Positions 8,696 through 18,344 of a stretch of DNA of 64,000 nt are shown here, one piece after another. The position numbers and the translations under genes were made by a program. The notes under the pieces were generated by a model. The model had not been told where the DNA came from and ran no database searches. It saw nothing but the letters and a program-made list of their open reading frames with translations. Source of the stretch: Verrucomicrobiota bacterium (GTDB taxonomy: Bacteria > Verrucomicrobiota > Verrucomicrobiia > Verrucomicrobiales > Akkermansiaceae); the NCBI GenBank assembly GCA_017301995.1, contig JAFLEH010000003.1, positions 62,001 through 126,000 on the forward strand, in the 5' to 3' direction. Each line of letters begins with the position of its first letter. Position 1 is the stretch's first letter.

Positions 8696-10128
8696 GGCGT
8701 GGCCCAGCTTGAGGAGGAGCGGTTGCGGCGGAACATCAACAGGATTCCAAGGCCGCCCAACAGAAATGTCCCGGACTCCGGAATCGGCGTCCACACCGCC
8801 ATCACATCGCCACCCGAAACCGTGGTGGACCACGATCCGTAGGTTCCAAACGAACCGGCGCCGGAAACATCGAGCGTGAAACTCCCGGATACCGATCCGC
8901 CGCCGGACACATCAATCACCGCGAACGACCGCGGAGCCGCCCACGCCGCCTGCGAATAGTCGGTGCCGCTTGCCAGAATCGCCAGGGTGGCGAGCGGATT
9001 GATACCGAGATCACCTCCGGTTAGATCAACCGCATCGTAGTCGGTCCCCCGCAGGCCCAGGGTGTTTCCCACAATCTCCCACTCCAGAACGGCATCGCCG
9101 CCGTAGGTCAATCCGGCCGCGAAAGTCTGCAGGCCGGGACTGTTTCCCGGTGCGTGAACCCCATGAATCTCCGTGCTAACATTGATTCCGCCCAGTCCGC
9201 CCAAGGTCGCGCCGGGAGCGATCTCCATACTTCCCGAACCCGAACCGAGCGTGGCCCCGGAGGCTAGGGAAACCCGTCCGGCATCCACTTGCAGGTGTCC
9301 GCCGAACCCCGCCGATGTTCCGCCGATGACAAGATTTCCGCCGCCGGTTTTGGTCAGTTCGCCGTTGCCCGACAAGCCGCCGCTCAAGGTCATTTGATCG
9401 GTGACGGATGCGGTCACGCCGCCGGTTCCCGTTCCGGTCGTCACCAGCGTCGCCTTGACATCGGTGTCCGTAGCTCCGGGCGTGTCGGAGATTCCCCCGC
9501 CCAATCCCGGATTGATAGAACCGCCCGCAGCAGGCATCCCGGTAACCCGCAGCGTCCATCCGGACAGTTGCGCGGCGGCACCCTGCCGGGTGTCGGCCAG
9601 CATCAGCACCCAGGTATTGCTGGCGAGGATTCCGCCATTGAGAGCCGCAAGCCCGGTCGTCGCATCCGCCGGATTGTAAACCACCGGCGCGGCAAGCGGA
9701 TTTACCGACAACCTGCCGTCGGCCTGATAGATTCCCGATCCGGCGCTGATGCCGAAGACGCTCGCCGTCCCGAGCGTGTCATCGAGCGTGATCGAGGCGG
9801 ATCCCAGCGAGCTGCCCCACGGATTGGAGTTGGAAACGCCGGGCCGGTTGAGAAGAACCGATACCCGCTCGTTTTCCGAGGCCGTTCCGTAGGTTAGAGT
9901 GCCGTATAGGTCGCCGAGCCTCATCGCGGGCGCCCCGGATAGAGCCAGGTCAACGGCAACACCGCTGATCGAAGACAGCCCCAAATCGCCAAGCACCCGA
10001 ACATCGGCAACCTGGCCGCGATCGGGAATCGCCGACGGTGTGGTGAACTTGGTTTCGACCCTGATCTGCCCGGTGGCGGGAAGTACGGCGGCGGGAGCGA
10101 GCAACCAGAGAAAATGGCGTGGATTCAT
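8692..10128 (-). CDS. P-domain and beta-strand-repeat protein with PEP-CTERM sorting signal
   Basis: The 478-residue protein has a signal peptide (about 1-20), then a proprotein-convertase P-like domain (about 25-190, ending in LSGWTLRVTG), an autotransporter-associated beta-strand repeat (GNGELTKTGGGNLVIGG, about 255-300), and a C-terminal tripartite PEP-CTERM-type signal: PESGTFLLGG, a hydrophobic helix, and the basic RRNR. PEP-CTERM signals are cut and anchored by exosortase; no exosortase gene is in this window. It is the only protein of the 6058-17255 run with this signal. Its stop codon overlaps the start of the next LamG gene. Confidence 0.82.
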   Translation of the reverse strand: MNPRHFLWLLAPAAVLPATGQIRVETKFTTPSAIPDRGQVADVRVLGDLGLSSISGVAVDLALSGAPAMRLGDLYGTLTYGTASENERVSVLLNRPGVSNSNPWGSSLGSASITLDDTLGTASVFGISAGSGIYQADGRLSVNPLAAPVVYNPADATTGLAALNGGILASNTWVLMLADTRQGAAAQLSGWTLRVTGMPAAGGSINPGLGGGISDTPGATDTDVKATLVTTGTGTGGVTASVTDQMTLSGGLSGNGELTKTGGGNLVIGGTSAGFGGHLQVDAGRVSLASGATLGSGSGSMEIAPGATLGGLGGINVSTEIHGVHAPGNSPGLQTFAAGLTYGGDAVLEWEIVGNTLGLRGTDYDAVDLTGGDLGINPLATLAILASGTDYSQAAWAAPRSFAVIDVSGGGSVSGSFTLDVSGAGSFGTYGSWSTTVSGGDVMAVWTPIPESGTFLLGGLGILLMFRRNRSSSSWATP

Positions 10129-10158
10129 GGCGGTGGTCGGTTGGCGTGCGGTTGGAAG

Positions 10159-12309
10159 TTAGAGACTGGCGCGAAAGAACATGCTGGAGTTCCATGCGGA
10201 AGCGTGGTCTCCGGCGGCGCTGATGGTTACGGAAAACGAACCGGTGGGCCCGGCCGCCACCCCGGAGATCGTGGTCCAGTTGGTTAGGTCGGTGGACCAT
10301 TGGATCTGATAGGTTTGTCCGGGAATGCCCGTGAAATCATGGGTCACGGAAGTAGAGCCGGAGCCGCCGTCGTAAACCGCCGTGCCGCGCGATACCACCT
10401 GAAGGTTGAATGCCGGTGGCGCTCCCTCGGTGGTGACGGTTACCGTGGCGGTGGCCGTATTGGTGCCGTCGGTGGCGGTGTAGCTGAAGGTCTCCGGCGA
10501 GGCTGCGGAAGGCGTGAAGAAGATCCAGCCGGCATCGGGTCCGGTGCCGAGGGAAACCGTGTTGCCCCCGCCGGCCGTGACGGAGGTGAGCGTGATCCCG
10601 GACGCTGTCAGGTTTCCGTTGGTTAGAGCACGCCGGTCGTTGGCCAGCAGATCCGCCACGGCGATCACGAACGGCTGGTTTCCGGCGGGTTTGGTGAGAT
10701 TGTCGTTGGCCGGGATCAACCCGGCATTCACGCCCGTCCCGCCGATACCCGCCTGATAGAGAACCTGCACCTCGGCCGGACTCAGGGCGCGGTTCCACAG
10801 GGCGACTTCATCCATCAGGCCGTCCCAGTCGCGGTCGTCCGCGGCCGGGCGCGCACGCCCGAGATTGATGGAGGTGAAACTCATGGCGGAGGTATCCTCA
10901 GTGCGGGCCTCGACGAATGCGCCGTCAAGATACACCGACATCATGGATTTGGTTCCGTCCGTTGTCACAACCTCAGTGACATGGTGCCAGGAGTCTGTGG
11001 AAACGGCCGTGGGACCGAAGCCGCCGGAGGTGCCGCCGGCGAGATAGGCAAGGTAGGTGTAACTAGAATAGGGTCCCGTAGTCGTGGTCACCGCGTTGGT
11101 GCCCCAGGACACATCATAGTTGCCCGTGTCGCCAGGTTCAAAGACATGATAGCGGTTGCTGTTGTTTCCGGATGCCGGTGTCAGTTTGTGCCAGGCGGAA
11201 ATGGTGAAGGTCTGTCCCAACTGGGCGGTTCCGATGGGAACATTGACAAACTCGTTGCGGGAGTCGGACAGATTCAGCGCATTGCCGGTGAGCAAGGCCG
11301 AACGGTTGCTGGTTCCGCCTTCGCCGTTGAACGCCGCATTTCCGGCAAACCCGGGCCCGGTGGCGTCGGCGCCGGCCGCCCAATCGGGATCGCTGCCGCT
11401 CCATTGGCCGCGGGTGCCGCCATACGACGATGCGCCGGGAGCCTTGTTAGCCAATCCGCTGGCGCCGGTTTCCTCGAAGTTGTAATAGGCCAGCAGACTC
11501 GCGCGCACATTGGCGGCCGGGGCGGGGTCGGTGATCGCGAGGTTGGCTTGGCCGCGATGTAACGCGTCCGCAACATCGGACGGGGACAATGTCCGGTTCC
11601 AAATCGCAACTTCGTCAATTGCCCCCTTGAACCAACGGGCGTCGGCGTTTCGGTAGGTGCCCACACGCAAACCACTCGTCGCGCCCATGGTCGCCGCGGC
11701 GGGAATCGCGTAGGTGGCCCGCTGTTTTCCATCCAAATACCAAACAAGCGAGCCTGCCACACTTGCAGTCGGGGGAACAAACGCCAAAACCACATGGTGC
11801 CAGGTCAAGGCGGTGTAGGTGTCGGCGTAGTCGTATTCGGCCACCTTCGGATTGGTCGCGTTGTAGACGGTGTAAACCTGATATCGGGTGTTTGCCGTGG
11901 CCGGCAGCGTCGCCGTCTCGTAGCCCCGCAAGGCGAAGGACATCGTTCCATTGGTGGGATTCTCGAAAACAAAATACCGGCTGGTATTCCCTGAAACTTG
12001 CGGAGGCGCGTCCGCAGCCCGGAACCAAGCCTGGATAGACCAGGCGGCGTTCACATTGACCATACTGGTGACATCCATATAGTCGTTGACGCCGTCGAGT
12101 CCGAGCGCGCCGGAGCCGACGCGCGGCGTGCCCGCCGTCGTTGCGCCTCCGGTCAGCGCGCCGTTGTAGGCGCTGCCGCCGCTGGCGGAGGAATGGTTGT
12201 TCGCGTTGCCCTCGAAGTTCCAGTAGGCAACGAGGTTGTCGGTGATGGCGGCGTTCGCCAGCGAGTATCCTGCGGCGAGAATGGCGGTTAGCAACGGGAT
12301 GGTTCTCAT
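10159..12309 (-). CDS. Secreted protein with two LamG domains and a cadherin/Ig-like domain
   Basis: The 716-residue protein has a signal peptide (about 1-20), LamG domain 1 (about 22-250, from DNLVAYWNFEGNANNH to FKGAIDEVAIWNR), LamG domain 2 (about 265-530, from ASLLAYYNFEETGA to DWDGLMDEVALWNR), a cadherin-like module (AVADLLANDR followed by ETFSYTATDGTNTATATVTV) and a C-terminal FN3-like segment. LamG domains typically bind glycans. The second LamG domain is nearly the same as the second one in the product of 15003-17255, including a shared GADATGPGFAGNAAFNGEGG run, which indicates recent duplication or gene conversion. It sits 30 bp upstream of the PEP-CTERM gene in the same run. Confidence 0.85.
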   Translation of the reverse strand: MRTIPLLTAILAAGYSLANAAITDNLVAYWNFEGNANNHSSASGGSAYNGALTGGATTAGTPRVGSGALGLDGVNDYMDVTSMVNVNAAWSIQAWFRAADAPPQVSGNTSRYFVFENPTNGTMSFALRGYETATLPATANTRYQVYTVYNATNPKVAEYDYADTYTALTWHHVVLAFVPPTASVAGSLVWYLDGKQRATYAIPAAATMGATSGLRVGTYRNADARWFKGAIDEVAIWNRTLSPSDVADALHRGQANLAITDPAPAANVRASLLAYYNFEETGASGLANKAPGASSYGGTRGQWSGSDPDWAAGADATGPGFAGNAAFNGEGGTSNRSALLTGNALNLSDSRNEFVNVPIGTAQLGQTFTISAWHKLTPASGNNSNRYHVFEPGDTGNYDVSWGTNAVTTTTGPYSSYTYLAYLAGGTSGGFGPTAVSTDSWHHVTEVVTTDGTKSMMSVYLDGAFVEARTEDTSAMSFTSINLGRARPAADDRDWDGLMDEVALWNRALSPAEVQVLYQAGIGGTGVNAGLIPANDNLTKPAGNQPFVIAVADLLANDRRALTNGNLTASGITLTSVTAGGGNTVSLGTGPDAGWIFFTPSAASPETFSYTATDGTNTATATVTVTTEGAPPAFNLQVVSRGTAVYDGGSGSTSVTHDFTGIPGQTYQIQWSTDLTNWTTISGVAAGPTGSFSVTISAAGDHASAWNSSMFFRASL

Positions 12310-12370
12310 GGTTCGTTCGTGGGAGCGGGGGTTCTCAATGGGATTTTCTCTCGTGGAAGCGCGTTTGGTG

Positions 12371-14980
12371 TTAGGGTGTGGAAGCGGCGGTTGCCCTGAA
12401 AAACCGCTTGGCCGCTCCGGTTCCGGAGACCGGGATTTCCACCGATTGGGTTGTCTTTCCGGCGCCGGTTGGGGTCACGGACTGCCAGGTGCCGCTTAAA
12501 TCGCCGGATTCCTCGATACCCATCCGCAGGGTCACGGTGTTTGATACGGAATCGCGCCATGCAAGGGGAACGGTCACGGGACACAAATTCCGCTGGATGT
12601 AGCCGACGGCGGTCTTGTTGCTGGAAAGCGGATCGGTGTGGGCTTGCAGGATCTCAAAGCCGTCCGGCAGGCCGTCGCCATCGGTGTCCGCCAGGTTCGG
12701 ATCGGTTCCGTGCATCCATGATTCCTGATAGCCCGTAACTCCGTCGCCATCGGCGTCGGTTTCGTCGCGGATGTAGGCGGGTTGGGTCCACGCCTGTTGA
12801 TAGACCGCCTCGCCCGGAACAGCGGGCGCGGCGCTGGAGGTGACCACGGCGCGGACATACAACTCGTTTCCTTGAAAAACATAACTCGGATTGAGATCGG
12901 TGGACTGGGCCAACACCTCGCCGATCTGCGGGCCGGTGGCGGTGCTGTAGTCGAGCGTGGTGGCCACCGGGTTGCCGCTGCCATCGAGGCGGGGTTTGCC
13001 GGTGATGTTCGCGCCGCGGCGGGTGCCGATGAAGCGGGTGGTGAAGGTCTGGCCGGCCTGGGGCTTGATTGCCAGCGAGAGCCGTTTCGCAACGCGATCA
13101 AAGTTGACATCATTCAACTCCACACCAGTGGATGCGTAAAAGTCGCCGGCGTCGATGGCCTGGAGGAGTCCCTCGGCCGTAAGCGAGGTGGAGCGCACCA
13201 TGATCCACGCCCGGCCCGGCCAATGGGTGGTGCTTTTCTGATGATAGTCATGCGCGTCGTCGGTTCCCTGTGCGAACAACGGATGCGCGCCCGAGCCGAC
13301 CATTCGCAGGGTGTTGGCGATGTCCCAGATTTGATCGGTCGAGGGATGGGTGGCATCGCCCGGATCGTTGTCGCCGACCACGCCGTTCCAAATTTCGAAG
13401 AACCGGCTTTGTGGCACGGCCGCGAGGTCTTCCGCGGTGACCCCCCATATATAATTCGGATGGTTGGTGGTAAAAAGCATTTGCCTGCCGGTGCGCGCTG
13501 CCGCCGCGATCGATGCCGCGTGGTTTTGGGAAATGGTTTCCCTAACAGTTGCTCCGGTGATGGGCGACACGACTTCGGGCAGATTGATGACATTCATGTG
13601 GATGGCTTTGCCGTTGCCGGAGGATAGCGTGATCTCCTCGGCCTCGATCATGAGAAACCGCTCGGCCTCGTCGAACATCGGCCTGTACTCGGCCAGTCGC
13701 TTGAGTCGCACCTCACGGGTGGCCGGCGTGTCATCGTTGCGGGTTTCCACCCATTCATCGCCGAAACGCTGCATGTAGGCGTCGAACGCCGTGGTGCCCG
13801 CGCTGGTGTCCACGCTGGCCACGGTTTTCCACTTGTCCCCGGTCTGCAGAAGATTGTGCTCGGAGAATCCGAGGAAATGATAGCCCGCGTTCTTGTACCA
13901 ATCCGCCACCATTTCGGGGAATCCGTTGCCGTCCGACCAGAACGAGTGCGTGTGCAGATTTCCCTTCCACCAGCGTGGCGCTCCCTGCACCGGCGCGAAT
14001 GTCGCCGTGGCGCGGGCGTCGGTCGTGCCCGTGTAGGTGAATGATCCCGGTTGTCCGGCAAAATCGCCGCTCCACGCAGTGAAGCCATAACCGGTCGCCG
14101 GCGTGGCCACGATAGGCACTCCGGCGTTGGCATCGTGGATCCCGCTCCCGGAAACCGTCCCCATGCCGGGTGTGGCGGACGACACTCCGACGAATTTCTT
14201 TCCGACTTCCGCCAACGGCGTGACTATCGAAATCCCCGCCAGGCCGCGCTGGTGAAGTTCCATGATTTCCATCGGCGAGAGCGCCCGTCCCCACATCGCG
14301 ATTTCGTCAATCGAGCCGCCGAACCAGCGGTCGCTCGCATCGCGGTAGGTGCCGATGTGAAATCCGTCGGCCGGGGCCAGGGTGGACCCCGCCGGGACGG
14401 TTAGGTTGAACTGCGCGCTTCCGTCGAGGTAGCCGGTGATCGCTCCGGCCTGCGAGGCGGTGGCCGGAGTGAATACCAGCAGGATGTGATGCCAGGTGTT
14501 CACGGTGGCGGCGTCCGCGATCTGCACGGATTGGTTAGGTCCGGACGCGGGCAGCAGGCTGGTGTATGCCTGGTGCGCCGTTTCCGCGGTGGTCGCGCCT
14601 TCCCTGAGGCCGTAGGAAATCGGATAGCCGCCGCTGGTTTCGAACACGAAGCCGCGCGCCGTCCCGGAATAGGCCACATCCGTGCGGTACCATGCGGCAA
14701 CCGACCACGGCGCGTTGAGCGGAATCAGCGAGGTCACATCGAGGTAATCGCCCGCGCCATCCAAAGCCAAAGCGCCGGTGCCCGCGCGGGGTGTGCCGGT
14801 GGTCGCGGCGTTTCCCATCAGGGTGCCGTCGAACGCGCCGCCACCGCTCGCGGAGGCATGGTTCGCGACCGTCCCCTCGAAGTCCCAATATGCGGCCAAA
14901 CCGTCTGTCAGGGCGCCGTGGCTAACAAGCGGCGCGAGCGACAGGACCAGGATCAACGGTTTCATGTTCATGGCGGGCAT
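12371..14980 (-). CDS. Secreted LamG-PHP fusion protein with TSP3 motifs
   Basis: The 869-residue protein contains a signal peptide, a LamG domain (about 26-250), a divergent InlB-like repeat (about 262-330), and then a PHP metallo-phosphoesterase-like domain starting near 335. The PHP signature NLHTHS (H343, H345) is followed by SDGNG (D350), FSEHN and, much later, TDDAHDYH, so the metal-binding His/Asp set looks intact. Two thrombospondin-3-like motifs (DADGDGVTGYQE, DTDGDGLPDGFE) precede the C-terminus. PHP domains usually hydrolyse phosphoesters or phosphate groups using two or three metals. A LamG lectin module fused to a PHP catalytic module suggests an extracellular enzyme on a glycan-linked phosphate; that is inference. 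Alternative in-frame ATGs lie at 14971 and 14965; the last gives the most typical signal peptide. Confidence 0.85.
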   Translation of the reverse strand: MPAMNMKPLILVLSLAPLVSHGALTDGLAAYWDFEGTVANHASASGGGAFDGTLMGNAATTGTPRAGTGALALDGAGDYLDVTSLIPLNAPWSVAAWYRTDVAYSGTARGFVFETSGGYPISYGLREGATTAETAHQAYTSLLPASGPNQSVQIADAATVNTWHHILLVFTPATASQAGAITGYLDGSAQFNLTVPAGSTLAPADGFHIGTYRDASDRWFGGSIDEIAMWGRALSPMEIMELHQRGLAGISIVTPLAEVGKKFVGVSSATPGMGTVSGSGIHDANAGVPIVATPATGYGFTAWSGDFAGQPGSFTYTGTTDARATATFAPVQGAPRWWKGNLHTHSFWSDGNGFPEMVADWYKNAGYHFLGFSEHNLLQTGDKWKTVASVDTSAGTTAFDAYMQRFGDEWVETRNDDTPATREVRLKRLAEYRPMFDEAERFLMIEAEEITLSSGNGKAIHMNVINLPEVVSPITGATVRETISQNHAASIAAAARTGRQMLFTTNHPNYIWGVTAEDLAAVPQSRFFEIWNGVVGDNDPGDATHPSTDQIWDIANTLRMVGSGAHPLFAQGTDDAHDYHQKSTTHWPGRAWIMVRSTSLTAEGLLQAIDAGDFYASTGVELNDVNFDRVAKRLSLAIKPQAGQTFTTRFIGTRRGANITGKPRLDGSGNPVATTLDYSTATGPQIGEVLAQSTDLNPSYVFQGNELYVRAVVTSSAAPAVPGEAVYQQAWTQPAYIRDETDADGDGVTGYQESWMHGTDPNLADTDGDGLPDGFEILQAHTDPLSSNKTAVGYIQRNLCPVTVPLAWRDSVSNTVTLRMGIEESGDLSGTWQSVTPTGAGKTTQSVEIPVSGTGAAKRFFRATAASTP

Positions 14981-15002
14981 GTATGTTAGAAGACACCCCG
15001 TT

Positions 15003-17255
15003 TCACGGGCGGCCGCCGATCAGAATATACGAATCCACCGTTGACGAGGGCGCGGGCAGGGTGATGTGAAGGTAATTGCCGTCAGGCGTGATCGAAACCT
15101 CCGGTCCACCGAGCGGGATCGCCGACCACGAACGCTGGTCGGCCGATCCTTGGAACGCCACTTTCAGGGTCAGAGCGCCGGTGAGGGGGTCGCGCTCAAT
15201 CACCGGGGTCAGGATCGCGATCGCTCCGGCGGAAGCGGGCGAGAGGTTTTCCCGGACATAGTCGACAAGCATGGAGTCATCCTGGGTCGGACTGGTCCCG
15301 GTCTGGGTGACTTCCACCCCGTCCGGCATCCCGTCGTTGTCGGAATCCTCGTCGTCGAGTTGGGTCTGATAGACGACCACTTCGTCATAGTTGGACAGTC
15401 CGTCGCCATCCGTATCGGCGGTATCGGGTCCGAAGGTGGCTGTTGCGGTGACATCCGCGGTGACGGTGTGGGTGAAATCGGACGGTTGGCCGCCGAAGGG
15501 ACCGCTCCATGAGACGAACACATACCCGAGACCTGGGGTCGCCGTGATGGCAGCCTGGGCGTTCGGATCATAATAGCCCGTGCCGGAAACCGTACCCGCT
15601 CCGGATGGCGTGGCGCTGAGCGAGACGGTCAACTTGTTGCCGCCGATGATCGGGCTGCCGCCGCTGCCCTTGGTAAAAAGTTCCTGTACCTGTGCGGGGC
15701 TCAGCGCCCGGTTCCACACCGCCACCTCATCCATCATGCCATCCCAGTCGCGGTCGTTCTGATCAATTCGCGCCCGACCAAGATTGATCGAGGTGAAGTC
15801 CATGCTGGCCGTTGGTTCCGGGCGCGCTTCAACAAACACTCCATCCACATAAATCGACAGGTGGGTCTTGGTACCATCGCTGGTGAAGACATGCGCCACA
15901 TGGTGCCACGGGCCGGTGGAAACCCCGGTGGGGCCGAAGCCGCCCGCCGGACCGCCCGCCACATACCCCAGATAGGTATAACTCGCCAACGGTCCGGTGG
16001 TGGTGGTCACCGCATTGGTGCCCCAGGAAATGTCATAGTTTCCGGAATCGCCGGGTTCGAACACATGATAGCGGTTGCTGTTGTTTCCGGACGAAGGAGT
16101 CAGCGCGTGCCATGCGGAGATGGTGAACGCGGTTCCCGTCTGTGAGGTTCCGAGGGGCACATTGACATACTCGTTGCGAGCATCGTCAAGATTGAGCGCG
16201 TTGCCCACCAACAGATCCGAGCGGTCGCTGGCGCCGCCCTCGCCGTTGAACGCCGCGTTTCCGGCAAATCCCGGACCGGTGGCGTCGGCGCCCGTTGCCC
16301 AGTCGGGGTCGGTGCCGCTCCATTGGCCGCGGGTGCCGTTGTAAGAGGTGGCACCGGGAGCCTTGTTGAGCAGGCCGGCGGTACCGGTCTGCTCGAAGTC
16401 GTAATAGGCTAACAAACCGCTATCCAGCGCCGGATCGGACACTCCGGAGGTAATCGCCTCGCCGGTCAGACCGCGGTGGAACAGACCCAAAGCGTCGGCG
16501 GCGGTCAGTGTCCGGTTCCACACCGCCGCCTCGTCGATCGCTCCCTTGAACCAGCGTCCGTTGGCGTCCCGGTAGGTTCCGAAATGAATGCCGGTGACCG
16601 CCGCCATCGTGCTTCCTGCGGGCACAGTGTGGGTATAGCGTTGTTTTCCATCCAGGAATCCAACCACGGACCCGTCGGTGGTTGGCGTCGGTGGCGTGCA
16701 AACCAACAGAATGTGATGCCAGGTGAGCGTGGTAGCGGTGTCCAACAGGTCGAAGTCACCGACCTTCTTATCCGCGTCCGAGGCACCCGATAGGGCGTAG
16801 CGGGTGTAAGTCTGATAGCGCGTATTGGCGGCTCCGGGAACCGTGGTACTGGTGTCATATCCTCGCAAGCCGAAGGACATGGTCGATACGGCACTGCTCT
16901 CGAACACGAAATAGCGGGAGGTATTGCCGCTGACATTCGGCGGAGAATCCGTCGGCCTGAACCACGCCTGCACCGACCAAGGCTGGCTCACATCCACGAT
17001 GGAGGTGACATCCATGTAGTCATCCACGCCATCGAGTGCCAGCGCGCCAGTGCCGGCCCTCGGCGTACCCGCAGTCGTGGCACCGCCCATCAGCACGCCG
17101 TCGTAAGCGGTTCCGCCGGTGGCGGTGGCGTGGTTGTTGGAGTTGCCCTCGAAATTCCAATAGGCGACGAGGTTGTCGGTAAGGGGCACCGCACGGCTGA
17201 GGCCCGCAGTGGCTAACAGGGCAAGGGAAGCGGCAAGGTAGCGGTTTGTGGTCAT
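15003..17255 (-). CDS. Secreted protein with two LamG domains, InlB-like repeat and TSP3 motifs
   Basis: The 750-residue protein starts at the ATG at 17255 (MTTNRYLAASLALLATAG), which gives a proper signal peptide; the longer frame adds 56 unlikely residues. Domains are LamG 1 (about 30-255), LamG 2 (about 270-535), a divergent InlB-like module (TATPGLGYVFVSWSGPF), TSP3 calcium motifs (DTDGDGLSNYDE, DEDSDNDGMPDGVE) and a C-terminal module shared with the 7214-8695 and 12371-14980 products. It is the first gene of the same-strand run that ends in the two XRE-cupin genes. The 150-bp region upstream, divergent to 17406, should contain the promoter. A role in adhesion or glycan binding is inferred from LamG. 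Confidence 0.85.
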   Translation of the reverse strand: MTTNRYLAASLALLATAGLSRAVPLTDNLVAYWNFEGNSNNHATATGGTAYDGVLMGGATTAGTPRAGTGALALDGVDDYMDVTSIVDVSQPWSVQAWFRPTDSPPNVSGNTSRYFVFESSAVSTMSFGLRGYDTSTTVPGAANTRYQTYTRYALSGASDADKKVGDFDLLDTATTLTWHHILLVCTPPTPTTDGSVVGFLDGKQRYTHTVPAGSTMAAVTGIHFGTYRDANGRWFKGAIDEAAVWNRTLTAADALGLFHRGLTGEAITSGVSDPALDSGLLAYYDFEQTGTAGLLNKAPGATSYNGTRGQWSGTDPDWATGADATGPGFAGNAAFNGEGGASDRSDLLVGNALNLDDARNEYVNVPLGTSQTGTAFTISAWHALTPSSGNNSNRYHVFEPGDSGNYDISWGTNAVTTTTGPLASYTYLGYVAGGPAGGFGPTGVSTGPWHHVAHVFTSDGTKTHLSIYVDGVFVEARPEPTASMDFTSINLGRARIDQNDRDWDGMMDEVAVWNRALSPAQVQELFTKGSGGSPIIGGNKLTVSLSATPSGAGTVSGTGYYDPNAQAAITATPGLGYVFVSWSGPFGGQPSDFTHTVTADVTATATFGPDTADTDGDGLSNYDEVVVYQTQLDDEDSDNDGMPDGVEVTQTGTSPTQDDSMLVDYVRENLSPASAGAIAILTPVIERDPLTGALTLKVAFQGSADQRSWSAIPLGGPEVSITPDGNYLHITLPAPSSTVDSYILIGGRP

Positions 17256-17405
17256 TGGATTTGGCGAAACTAATACGGCCGATCCTGCCTCATGTTTCCC
17301 AGAATGCAACTTTTTTATCAAATTCGTCTCCGATTTTCTCCAACTCCCATGGCCCACCCACTCGACGGAATGAATCCGACGCCCGGATCCGTAAGTTTCC
17401 CAACC

Positions 17406-18266
17406 ATGAAATCCATTTTCCACGCGCTTCTTGCCATGACATTGTCAGCCACCGCCGCCGACCGCCTCCTCCTCTGCGGTGGTGCGGAGGTTTTCATGGT
17501 GGAACCCGACGCCTCGGCGAAAATTTGGTCGTGGAAGGCAAAAGACCACGCCGAACTGCCCGATAGCCTCCGCAAAGCCTTCGCCACCACCGACGATTGC
17601 AAACCCTTGGACGGCGGCAAACGCATTCTGGTTTCCTCGTCCTCCGGCGGCTGCGCGCTGATTGAACGGGAAACCGGCAAACCGCTCTGGTGGGCCAAGG
17701 TCCCCAACGCCCACTCGATCGAGGCGCTCCCGGACGGTCGGATCATCGTGGCTTCGTCGGTCGGAGGCGACAAGCTGCTGCTGTTCGACTCCGCCAAGGG
17801 CGACCGCGTGCTCTGGGAAACCCCGCTGCCATCCGCCCATGGCGTGGTCTGGGACCCGCACCGCAAGCACCTCTACGCACTCGGCTTCAAGGAACTCCGC
17901 ACCTACTCGCTCCGCGACTGGGACACGCCCAAACCCGCCCTGGACCTCAAGCAATCCCTCCCCCTGCCCGACGACGACGGACACGACCTAAGCCCGGTTC
18001 CCGGCTCGGCCGACCTCGTTCTAACAACCGATCGCCATGTCTGGCTGTTCGACCGCGACGAGCCCGCGATCCGCCCGCACCCGGAGTTCAAGGACCGCGC
18101 TTCCGTCAAATGCGTGTCCATCCACCCCGACTCCGGCCGCACCCTGGTCATCCAGGCCGCCGGCGGCCACTGGTGGACCGATACCGCGGAATTCACCCAA
18201 CCTAACGGCAAGATAACCCTGAAAGGCGAGACCCTCTACAAAGGGCGGTGGGTGGTGGGGAGGTGA
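17406..18266 (+). CDS. Secreted WD40-like propeller protein (DUF6528-like)
   Basis: The 286-residue protein starts at the ATG at 17406, giving the signal peptide MKSIFHALLAMTLSATAA; the longer frame has an unlikely N-terminus. The body contains repeated beta-propeller-like blades: VFMVEPDASAKIWSWKAKDH, LIERETGKPLWWAKVPNAHS, LPDGRIIVASSVGGDKLLLF, HGVVWDPHRKHLYALGFKEL. This resembles quinoprotein/WD40-type folds and the DUF6528 family. No catalytic residues can be named. It is divergent from the LamG run and convergent with the 18461-20401 gene; a hairpin repeat lies between the two stop codons. It probably binds a ligand in the periplasm. Confidence 0.7.
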   Translation: MKSIFHALLAMTLSATAADRLLLCGGAEVFMVEPDASAKIWSWKAKDHAELPDSLRKAFATTDDCKPLDGGKRILVSSSSGGCALIERETGKPLWWAKVPNAHSIEALPDGRIIVASSVGGDKLLLFDSAKGDRVLWETPLPSAHGVVWDPHRKHLYALGFKELRTYSLRDWDTPKPALDLKQSLPLPDDDGHDLSPVPGSADLVLTTDRHVWLFDRDEPAIRPHPEFKDRASVKCVSIHPDSGRTLVIQAAGGHWWTDTAEFTQPNGKITLKGETLYKGRWVVGR

Positions 18267-18344
18267 GGACACGATCTCACGAGCGCGGGCGACTGCTCCG
18301 CGGTTATCGGTTATTTGTTATTTGGTTATCAGGAGAAAAATCCC

